A DNA stretch of 12,873 nt from JBDTRY01 sp039931435 (GTDB lineage Bacteria; Acidobacteriota; Thermoanaerobaculia; Gp7-AA8): positions 1 to 12,873 of the forward strand of contig JBDTRY010000096.1 in NCBI GenBank assembly GCA_039931435.1. Direction: 5' to 3'. Under the pieces are notes generated by a model. It did not search any database. It was not told the origin of the DNA and saw only the letters and a program-made list of their open reading frames with translations. The position numbers were made by a program, and so were the translations under genes. Shown here one piece after another: positions 6,237 through 11,893 of the stretch. Numbering within the stretch: position 1 is the stretch's first letter; every line of letters begins with the position of its first letter.

Positions 6237-8051
6237 TCACGCCGCAGGAGGCGTCTTCACCTGACCCCTCGGCCACAGTCGCAGCCGCGCACCCAGAACG
6301 CGTTCGCGCCGATGCTCGGCTTCGAGAATCCGGGAACGGGCGCCCAGGAGATCGGTCAGAGCGATCATTCCGAAGAACGTCCCCTCCCGGGAAACTACGG
6401 GCATACGCGTCACTCCCTTCTCCGCCATTCTGTAGACGACGATTCGCAGCGGTTCGTCGTCGTGGGCTAGGATCGGGTTCGGTTCCATGAGGTCGCGCAG
6501 AGATCGGGAAGCGCCCGAATCCGAATTCAACCACTCCCACACACTACCGCGTGTGACCACTCCCACAAGTTTCTGATCAGCGTCGACGATCGGGAAAAGA
6601 CGCTGTTCGTTCTTGCTGTTCATCGGCAGTTTCTCTCCGAAGACGGTGGCAACGGCTGCGCGTGTGGCCTCCGATGGCAAGGCCACAACGGCCTGCCGCG
6701 CCACCTCGCGCGCGAAGACGATCTCCAACGGATCGATCTCGTATTCACGGCTGAGGTGATAGCCGCGCCGGGCCACTTTCTCCGTGAGGATCGAGCGTCG
6801 CAGAGTGAGCACTGTAAATCCGTGGGCGATCATTCCCGCCAGAAGAAGTGGCAACAGAATGTTGATGTCGTGTGTGAGCTCGAGAGCGAAGATCACACCG
6901 GTCAACGGTGAGCGCATCGTCCCGGCGAGGATCGCCCCCATGCTCACCAGCGGCCAGAAGCCCGCACCTTCGAAAGGAAGAAAATGCGCCTCCAGCCCTC
7001 CGAGCGCTCCCCCGATCATCAGCAACGGAGCGAGTACGCCCCCGGAGGTACCCGATCCGAGCGACACGGCCCAGATGGTGGACTTCACGATGAGAACACC
7101 GACGATGATCTTCAGGGGTAGATCGCCCCGCAGCAATCCGTGAATGACGTCGTAACCGACTCCCAGCGCCTGCGGAAAGAAATAGCCGCCGATCCCTACA
7201 ACCACGCCTCCGATCGCGGGCCACCACATCCAGTGAATGGGCAGTTTGGCAAAGGCATCCTCGGAGGCGTAGACGGCACCGGTGAGCAGGGCGGAAAGCG
7301 CGCCCGCCAGAAGTCCGACGAGAACGCATCCGGCCAGGCCGACCACGCCGATGTAAACCGGATGCGGTGGAACGGGGAAGATCGGACCGAGGCCGAGCAG
7401 ATGCCGCCGCACTGCTGCAGCAGTCACCGATGCCAGAGCCACGGGGATCACGCTGCGCGGCTTCCACTCGAAGAGCAGCAACTCAACGGCAAGCATCACC
7501 GAGGCCACCGGGGCAGCGAAGGTGGCAGACATACCTGCCGCGGCACCAGCAACAAGGAGCGTCTTGCGCTCCGATGCGGTGAGATGGAAGAACTGAGCGA
7601 CGAGCGATCCGATCGCGGCGCCGGTCATGATGATCGGCCCCTCGGCGCCGAATGGTCCACCCGAACCAATGGAGATTGCCGAGGATATTGGCTTCAATAC
7701 AGCCACTTTTGGTTCGACACGGCTTCCGTTGATGAGGATGGCCTCGATGGCCTCGGGGATTCCATGTCCGCGAATGCGCTCGGAACCGTAGCGGGCCAGA
7801 ACTCCGATAACCAATCCTCCGAGAACTGGAATGGCGATGACCCAGATCCCGAGGTGGTTGCCAACCGGGGACACGAGAGCCGTGCTGACGCGACCGAAGA
7901 AAAAGAGATTCGTGAACAGGCCGATCAGCTTCAGGAGCAGGGCCGCGACGTAGGCGGCGACAACGCCGATGATGATGGCCAGGCCAGAGATAGGTAGCAC
8001 ATGAGCGGTGGTGGTAAAGTCGCCGAGGTGTTCAAGCCGTTCTGATGGCAT
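6237..8051 (-). CDS. CLC-family chloride channel/transporter with two C-terminal CBS domains
   Basis: This inner-membrane protein moves chloride (or another anion). Its 604 residues contain the three anion-pathway motifs: GHGIPE (95-100, in place of GSGIP), GAEGP (135-139, in place of GREGP) with the gating glutamate at Glu137, and GGVLAP (337-342, for GxFxP). Hydrophobic helices fill residues about 18-415. Two CBS domains follow (about 447-510 and 518-578), which in related proteins bind adenine nucleotides and adjust gating. By my alignment to E. coli ClcA, the intracellular proton glutamate (Glu203) is Leu191 and the pore tyrosine (Tyr445) is Leu422, so it may be a channel or a loosely coupled exchanger. 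The ATG has GGGA five bases upstream. It is a single-gene unit, divergent from the pseudogene to its right. Confidence 0.96.
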   Translation of the reverse strand: MPSERLEHLGDFTTTAHVLPISGLAIIIGVVAAYVAALLLKLIGLFTNLFFFGRVSTALVSPVGNHLGIWVIAIPVLGGLVIGVLARYGSERIRGHGIPEAIEAILINGSRVEPKVAVLKPISSAISIGSGGPFGAEGPIIMTGAAIGSLVAQFFHLTASERKTLLVAGAAAGMSATFAAPVASVMLAVELLLFEWKPRSVIPVALASVTAAAVRRHLLGLGPIFPVPPHPVYIGVVGLAGCVLVGLLAGALSALLTGAVYASEDAFAKLPIHWMWWPAIGGVVVGIGGYFFPQALGVGYDVIHGLLRGDLPLKIIVGVLIVKSTIWAVSLGSGTSGGVLAPLLMIGGALGGLEAHFLPFEGAGFWPLVSMGAILAGTMRSPLTGVIFALELTHDINILLPLLLAGMIAHGFTVLTLRRSILTEKVARRGYHLSREYEIDPLEIVFAREVARQAVVALPSEATRAAVATVFGEKLPMNSKNEQRLFPIVDADQKLVGVVTRGSVWEWLNSDSGASRSLRDLMEPNPILAHDDEPLRIVVYRMAEKGVTRMPVVSREGTFFGMIALTDLLGARSRILEAEHRRERVLGARLRLWPRGQVKTPPAA

Positions 8052-8134
8052 CGTCGTCCCTTTATATTACATACAGACCGTTCCCATGCGCGTCCCAATG
8101 CGAAGCTGAAACAATCTTCAAGACGGAAGAACGC

Positions 8135-8639
8135 ATGGCGGAGAACAAGACGAAGCCCACCGGAGGGAGCGTGAAGTCGTACCTCGACGCCATCAAGAAT
8201 CAGGGCAGGCGCAAGGACTGTTCGGCAGCTACCACTACAGGCACGGGAAACAGAGACTTGGTCTTGTCTCGCTCGTGGTACGCGACTACGACGAGGCACT
8301 GGCATTTTTCAACGGCAAAACTAAAGTTCAATCTGGTCGAGGACAGATGGGTCCGGAGCAGGGAGCTGGGTGGTTGTCGCTCCAGAAGGAGCTGCTGAAT
8401 CGCGGCGGTTGCTGGCCAGGACGTCGACACCCGAACAGCAGTCGCACGTCGGTGCGCATACGGGAAGGGCGCGTCTTCATCTTTCTTCACACCGATGATT
8501 TCTGGCGCGATTGGCAGAGATACCAGGCAAATGGCGTAGAGTTTGTCCCGGCCTCCCAAGGGAGAAGCCTTACGGCATCGTGGGCTTGTTCAAAGATCTT
8601 CATGGAAATTTGTAAGAACCTCTGCAACCGAGCGAGTAA
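8135..8639 (+). pseudogene. Decayed DUF1801 plus VOC (glyoxalase-fold) gene remnant
   Basis: The start is intact: ATG at 8135 with GGAAG five bases upstream, encoding MAENKTKPTGGSVKSYLDAI, the usual opening of DUF1801 (YdhG-like) proteins. At about 8219 the frame shifts and most of that domain is missing; only FGSYHYRHGKQ, a mid-domain motif, remains. It runs straight into RLGLVSLVVRDYDEALAFF, the start of a VOC-superfamily domain. Recognisable VOC pieces then alternate between frames: KLKFNLVEDRW (from 8318), SWVVVAPEGAAESRRLLART (from about 8364), GRVFIFLHTDDFWRDWQRY (from 8467) and KPYGIVGLFKDLHGNL (from 8565). A TAA at 8613-8615 replaces the expected Trp of NLW, and the reading would have ended at the TAA at 8637-8639. 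Five frame changes plus a stop leave no functional product. The parent was either a fusion or two adjacent genes merged by deletion. Confidence 0.87.
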
Positions 8640-8723
8640 TGGTTGTATCCAGCTGTTCATGCCAATCTGGCTCGCCTGGGCGCGGCTATTCCGAAAGGAT
8701 CTCAACCTCTTCCCTAGTCAACG

Positions 8724-9113
8724 ATGATGAACTTTGTCCTCCTTTATCTTCCGGGCGCCATCGGCACAGGGCTTGTGGGGATGGGTGTGATGGGAATCCT
8801 GCACACGCGCCGATTTGTGAAACGTTGCCTGCACTGCGACGGAAGGGTCATCCGCTACGATCCGGACGTCGACGGTGATCCGTCATTTCCAGTCCTGGCA
8901 TTCGTGGACCGGACGGGTCGCACGTACGAAATCACGCGGCCTTCCAGTCCCCGGTACGAACTGGGTACGATCGTGCCCATTACGTACTATCCACCGGATC
9001 CGGCGAACGCCTGGACCGCAGGATCCAGGACCCCGTTCGCCATTCCATCGGTCCTTGCTCTGGCCGGACTCGGGCTGATCTTTACATCGGTAATACTGGT
9101 CAGAGGAACTTGA
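8724..9113 (+). CDS. DUF3592-like membrane protein
   Basis: The 129-residue protein has a transmembrane helix at each end (about 5-27 and 105-127) and a soluble middle. The middle carries the DUF3592 pattern: G.VI.Y.P near 40-47, PVLAFVDRTGRTYEI (56-70), and VPITYYPPDPANAW (84-97), which corresponds to the family's 'V.Y.P.dP..A' signature. Proteins of this family are bacterial membrane proteins of unknown function, often with an SH3-like or beta-rich loop between the helices. Cys35 and Cys38 (CLHC) just after the first helix are noteworthy but unassigned. The start is one of two adjacent ATGs (8724 or 8727); neither has a nearby Shine-Dalgarno. It is 84 bases downstream of the pseudogene. Confidence 0.78.
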   Translation: MMNFVLLYLPGAIGTGLVGMGVMGILHTRRFVKRCLHCDGRVIRYDPDVDGDPSFPVLAFVDRTGRTYEITRPSSPRYELGTIVPITYYPPDPANAWTAGSRTPFAIPSVLALAGLGLIFTSVILVRGT

Positions 9114-9189
9114 GTCGATCATGGCGAACGGATGTCAGCACGCGCCGGAGTCCTGCTACGAACGCTGAACCTGAGGACTTCGACAGCCT

Positions 9190-9789
9190 ATGGTCCCTTC
9201 CACTGCAGCTTCGTCGAATTTACGTAAGACCTACCTGGCCCGATGGATCTCCATCCTCGCTCACCCCTTCGTGATGGTGGCATTGCTGGTTGCGGTGCCG
9301 GCGGTTCTCCAATCGTCCGGAGACGCTCTGTATTCGCTGCTCCTCGTCGGCACTGCCGTCGTCGTCCCGATCGCCCTGCTCATGTTCCGCCAGGTCCGGC
9401 GAGGTCGATGGTCGAATGTCGATGCTTCGAACCCCTCGGAACGGCCGTTGCTGTTCGGCGTTGCTCTGGCCGGACTGGTGGCCGCGTTGCTATGGTTACT
9501 CCTCAACGATCCCCACTCCTTTCTCGTACGAGGCATCCTCGTCGTGGTCGGATTCCTTCTCGTGGCCGCGATCCTTACTCACTGGGTCAAGCTCTCGCTG
9601 CACGTTGCTTTCGCTGCCCTCACAGCCACGACACTCTGCCTTCTCGGTTCTGCGATCGGCTATGTACTCGCAGCGGTCGTTCCCCTGGTGTTCTGGTCCC
9701 GCATCGTTCTGGCCCGTCACCGTCTTCACGAGCTCGTCGTTGGCCTGGTGATCGGTGTCATCACCGGAATCGCCCTCGTCCGGCTCTGA
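9190..9789 (+). CDS. PAP2-like integral membrane protein (divergent phosphatase motifs)
   Basis: The 199-residue protein has about six hydrophobic segments and looks like a type 2 phosphatidic acid phosphatase, a family that removes phosphate from membrane lipids or isoprenyl carriers. The three catalytic motifs are present in altered form: R73 W . N . D78 with R85-P86 (for K.....RP), KLSLH (134-138, for PSGH), and S170-R171, His177, Glu181, Gly185, which has the exact spacing of SR.....H...D...G but Glu instead of Asp. Spacing and topology support the family; activity is less certain. The ATG at 9190 has GAGG about 13 bases upstream, somewhat distant. It lies 76 bases after the DUF3592-like gene and 50 before the next gene, all on the plus strand. 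Confidence 0.78.
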   Translation: MVPSTAASSNLRKTYLARWISILAHPFVMVALLVAVPAVLQSSGDALYSLLLVGTAVVVPIALLMFRQVRRGRWSNVDASNPSERPLLFGVALAGLVAALLWLLLNDPHSFLVRGILVVVGFLLVAAILTHWVKLSLHVAFAALTATTLCLLGSAIGYVLAAVVPLVFWSRIVLARHRLHELVVGLVIGVITGIALVRL

Positions 9790-9839
9790 GGCGTAGCGGC
9801 CTCACTACGCAGAACTTGTTCAGGCGCGGTTACTGACAG

Positions 9840-10274
9840 ATGCTTTCGGCCATGAGCGCAATTACAACTTCGCAGTCCCACGAACAAGTGAGAGATCTGG
9901 TAGCAAGGCTCGAAGCTGCCTGGAACGAAGCCGACGTCGAGGCCTTCGCCGCGGAGTTTGCACCTGACGCCGATTTCGTGAACATTCGGGGAGACTACGC
10001 GTCAGGGCGGGAGGCGATCGCAGCCGGTCACGCCCACATCTGGAGCTCGATCTACGCCGGGAGCACCGTTCGATATTCGATCGCACACCTGAGAGCGCTT
10101 ACACCTTCAATCGTCCTCGTGCACCTGGATGCGGAACTACTGGTTCCGCCAGGGCCAGCGGCGGGAACTACGAAGGCCATCCCTTCGCTCGTCATCGTTC
10201 GCGATGAGGACCGATGGCAGGTCGCCGCCTTCCACAACACGCAAAGACGACTGGAGCAGACCGGGGGCGCTTGA
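9840..10274 (+). CDS. SgcJ/EcaC-type NTF2-fold protein (DUF4440-like)
   Basis: The 144-residue protein fits the SgcJ/EcaC family of cone-shaped NTF2-like proteins. Visible signatures are an N-terminal helix with LEAAWNEADVEAFAAEFAPD (24-43), DADFVNIRGDYASGREAI (43-60), a helix with H64 and H66 (GHAHIWSSIYAGS), and beta strands ending in DRWQVAAFHNTQ (124-135). Members occur in antibiotic biosynthesis clusters and widely outside them; most have no proven reaction, so no substrate is offered. The start is either the ATG at 9840 or the one at 9852; neither has a recognisable Shine-Dalgarno, and the conserved region begins well after both. It is cytoplasmic, with no signal sequence. Confidence 0.85.
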   Translation: MLSAMSAITTSQSHEQVRDLVARLEAAWNEADVEAFAAEFAPDADFVNIRGDYASGREAIAAGHAHIWSSIYAGSTVRYSIAHLRALTPSIVLVHLDAELLVPPGPAAGTTKAIPSLVIVRDEDRWQVAAFHNTQRRLEQTGGA

Positions 10275-10486
10275 CTCACAGTCGCGAGTCACGACGGCTC
10301 ACGTTTTCACTGCACCGCCTCGCTGCAACACCGCTACCCGATTGTTCCCGCGAGAACGTTCTGGGCCTTCGTTTGATGGAACCGCTGAGTTGGACATCGC
10401 GGGAGTGACTTGCTTCGAGAGGACGGCCAGCCGTTGTTCGCGTAGCGCATTCCGCAAGAACCCAGGCCGATTTCAGGCAAATTGAC

Positions 10487-10503
10487 AAGCTAACTTGACA
10501 TGG
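10487..10503 (+). promoter_or_regulatory. Direct repeat copy 1, probable XRE operator over the -35 box
   Basis: AAGCTAACTTGACATGG (10487-10503) recurs at 10534-10550 with one mismatch. This copy contains the -35 hexamer TTGACA (10495-10500). A protein bound here would block RNA polymerase. Its most likely ligand is the XRE protein encoded just downstream. Confidence 0.65.
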
Positions 10504-10523
10504 ATTGCGTCCTGACTTATATT
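10495..10523 (+). promoter_or_regulatory. Near-consensus sigma-70 promoter of the XRE operon
   Basis: TTGACA (10495-10500) is a perfect -35 box. After a 17-base spacer comes TATATT (10518-10523), five of six bases of the -10 consensus. Transcription should start near 10530, giving a leader of only about 17 bases that contains AAGGAA before the ATG at 10547. The start site also rules out the upstream TTG start in the same frame (10505), which would lie inside the promoter. Confidence 0.82.
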
Positions 10524-10533
10524 TATTAAAGGA

Positions 10534-10550
10534 AAGCTTACTTGACATGG
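10534..10550 (+). promoter_or_regulatory. Direct repeat copy 2, probable XRE operator over the start codon
   Basis: AAGCTTACTTGACATGG matches 16 of 17 bases of 10487-10503, in the same orientation, with start points 47 bases apart. It covers the initiation region including the ATG at 10547-10549. Two same-direction copies around a promoter suggest cooperative binding and negative autoregulation. Confidence 0.62.
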
Positions 10551-10756
10551 CGCCAACGGTAAAGAACAGGGTCAAAGAGCTTCGCTCCGAGCGCGGCTGG
10601 ACCCAGCAACAGCTTGCCGATGCCGTCGGTGTCTCGCGGCAAAGCATCAATTCGATCGAGCGCCAGCGGTACGAGCCGAGCCTGGCGCTCGCTCTCAAGT
10701 TCGCCCGTCTCTTCGGACTGGCCACGGACGCCATCTTCACTCTGGAGGAAAAATAA
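10547..10756 (+). CDS. XRE-family (Cro/CI-type) helix-turn-helix regulator
   Basis: This is a 69-residue, single-domain DNA-binding protein. The helix-turn-helix spans about residues 18-38 (WTQQQLADAVGVSRQSINSI), followed by ERQRYEPSLALALKFARLFG, the typical helices 4 and 5, and a short acidic tail. Nothing is left over for a sensor domain, so ligand sensing, if any, must involve partners. The ATG at 10547 is chosen because the promoter sits just upstream, the leader has AAGGAA (spaced somewhat long), and homologous proteins begin with a similar NRVKELR segment. It is the first gene of a three-gene unit: its TAA overlaps the next ATG by one base (TAATG). The operator-like repeats point to self-repression. 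Confidence 0.95.
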   Translation: MAPTVKNRVKELRSERGWTQQQLADAVGVSRQSINSIERQRYEPSLALALKFARLFGLATDAIFTLEEK

Positions 10757-10974
10757 TGAAGCTCCCCATCGTGGGCACCATCGACGAGCGGTTTCTTCAG
10801 CACCGCCTGCGCTCGACCAGTATCGGCGGACTGGCCGGCATGCTCGTGGCGGCGGCACTGTTTTTCTACAACCTCATCGGCGCGCACATCCTCCGCTGGG
10901 ATTACTTCAGCATCATCGCCACGGCGGCGATGGTGAAGCTCTCGGTGCTCACCTGGTATCGCCTCACTGACTGA
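10756..10974 (+). CDS. Small two-helix membrane protein, second gene of the XRE unit
   Basis: The 72-residue product has a basic, soluble start (MKLPIVGTIDERFLQHRLRS) and two predicted transmembrane helices, about 22-45 and 51-68, separated by a short loop containing RWDYF. I do not recognise a function. The start codon shares one base with the regulator's stop, and GGAGG lies seven bases upstream, so it is efficiently and probably co-translationally expressed with the regulator. Such small membrane proteins next to compact XRE regulators are a common arrangement, but what they do is generally not established. Confidence 0.88.
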   Translation: MKLPIVGTIDERFLQHRLRSTSIGGLAGMLVAAALFFYNLIGAHILRWDYFSIIATAAMVKLSVLTWYRLTD

Positions 10975-10988
10975 AACGGAGACATCGC

Positions 10989-11219
10989 ATGCTTCTCAAG
11001 AAGGACTTCAGAATTCGCCCTCTATTCTTTTCCGGACTTGCAGCTCTGACGGTCGCCAATATCATGCAGGCTGTGCTCAGGCACAGCGTCTACTCGAACG
11101 ACCTCACCGATCTGCTGCTGGGAATGCTCTTCGGAATCGGTTTCGGACTGATGATCCTCGTCGCCTGGCGCATGGGCAGAAATGGCCACGACGAGCCGGA
11201 CAACGCTGGCAGGCGCTGA
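10989..11219 (+). CDS. Small two-helix membrane protein, third gene of the XRE unit
   Basis: The 76-residue product has two predicted transmembrane helices (about 11-30 and 41-61), a loop with RHSVYSNDLTD between them, and a polar charged tail (RMGRNGHDEPDNAGRR). It shares the two-helix plan of the preceding gene but not obvious sequence. GGAG lies eight bases before its ATG and only 14 bases separate it from the previous stop codon, so it belongs to the same transcript. Function not recognised. The Gly-rich second helix (LLLGMLFGIGFGLMILVAW) could favour helix packing in an oligomer. Confidence 0.87.
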   Translation: MLLKKDFRIRPLFFSGLAALTVANIMQAVLRHSVYSNDLTDLLLGMLFGIGFGLMILVAWRMGRNGHDEPDNAGRR

Positions 11220-11272
11220 GCCGACAGCGCCGGCATGTCCTTGCTCAGGGAACAAACGATCATCACGTTTTT
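11212..11272 (+). terminator. Weak hairpins at the end of the XRE operon
   Basis: GGCGCT (11212-11217) pairs with AGCGCC (11226-11231) across the stop codon, without a T-tract. Further on, AAACG (11254-11258) and CGTTT (11266-11270) form a weak stem followed by two more T. Either could mark the 3' end of the operon, but neither is a strong intrinsic terminator. Confidence 0.25.
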
Positions 11273-11329
11273 CATCGCAGCAATACAGGCGCACGGTCAG
11301 GAATCAACGGTCGCCAGTTCGGCGTAACG

Positions 11330-11671
11330 TCATGACCCGCTTTCGGTCGGCAGGCCCTTGGCGAGCCATCCGCTGATCCCCGCGGACATGACCATGACAT
11401 TCGTGTAGCCAGCCTTTTTTGCGCGGCGGGCGGCGTTGGGCGCCTTCCGGCACATGGGATTTGAGCAGTAAAATACCAGGCTCGATGCCTTGTCCGTGGG
11501 AAGATCACTGTCCTTGTAATCGACGGGATCGAGGTTGAAGGCCCCGGGAACGTGCGCCTTCATCCAGCTCTGTGGCGAGTTGACATCGAACACCGTCATC
11601 TTACCGCTCTGTAAATGTTGATTCAGGTCTTCTGGCGAAATGGACTTCAGTCCCATGAGTAGGGCAAACAT
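11330..11671 (-). CDS. Single-domain rhodanese-like sulfurtransferase
   Basis: This 113-residue protein is one rhodanese domain, which carries sulfur as a persulfide on its active cysteine. It shows ISPEDLNQHLQSGKMTVFDV (11-30), HVPGAFNLD (40-48), the active-site loop CSNPMCRKA with catalytic Cys69, and a C-terminal VMSAGISGWLAKGLPTE (94-110). A second cysteine in the loop (Cys74) could form a disulfide with Cys69. The frame is open upstream to 11866, but AGGAG seven bases before the ATG at 11671 fixes this start and the upstream residues are not rhodanese-like. No signal peptide is evident, so it is cytoplasmic. It follows mnmA, on the same strand, after 222 bases. Confidence 0.93.
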   Translation of the reverse strand: MFALLMGLKSISPEDLNQHLQSGKMTVFDVNSPQSWMKAHVPGAFNLDPVDYKDSDLPTDKASSLVFYCSNPMCRKAPNAARRAKKAGYTNVMVMSAGISGWLAKGLPTESGS

Positions 11672-11721
11672 CGTCTGGCTCCTGTCGTTTGTGCTCGGTA
11701 CTAAGAGCGAGAACATCGTAG

Positions 11722-11740
11722 GGCCGCACGGCGTGCGGCC
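11722..11740. other. Perfect GC-rich inverted repeat between mnmA and the rhodanese gene
   Basis: GGCCGCAC (11722-11729) and GTGCGGCC (11733-11740) form an 8-bp perfect stem with a three-base loop. No T-tract follows on either strand, so it is not a classic intrinsic terminator. It would lie about 50 bases upstream of the rhodanese start in a read-through transcript from mnmA. Confidence 0.5.
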
Positions 11741-11870
11741 GGTATTCTTCGTGGATGGCGCATTCAGCCAACCATTCGACTCGAGAAAGAGCAAAGAGTA
11801 CCGACCGGACGCGGGTGCGACCAGAATGCCTCGGAACTCCGGGTGCTGGTTTTTCGCGGGGATCATTGCC

Positions 11871-11885
11871 GACGCCTCCGGCGTC
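11871..11885 (-). terminator. Hairpin just after the mnmA stop codon
   Basis: GACGCC (11871-11876) pairs with GGCGTC (11880-11885) around a three-base loop, beginning eight bases past the mnmA stop (11894-11896) in the direction of transcription. Position suggests a 3'-end hairpin, but there is no T-tract after it. Confidence 0.4.
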
Positions 11886-11893
11886 TGACTTTC

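Noticed and set aside
7140..7997. 285-codon plus-strand open frame
   Set aside because: It is wholly antisense to the CLC gene, and the CLC reading has clear motifs across the same stretch.
8061..8066. TATAAA on the minus strand as the CLC -10 box
   Set aside because: No -35 match at any usual spacing, and it would place the transcript start almost at the start codon.
10353..10362. AGAACGTTCT palindrome as a LexA-type SOS box
   Set aside because: The arms lack the spacer of known LexA boxes (GAAC-N4-GTTC or similar) and no SOS gene is adjacent.
10505..10546. TTG at 10505 as the start of the XRE gene
   Set aside because: It lies within the spacer of the promoter, upstream of the expected transcript start; the ATG at 10547 is the better start.
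10276..10887. 203-codon minus-strand open frame
   Set aside because: It is antisense to the XRE gene and part of the following membrane gene and covers the strong promoter; composition is that of a shadow frame.
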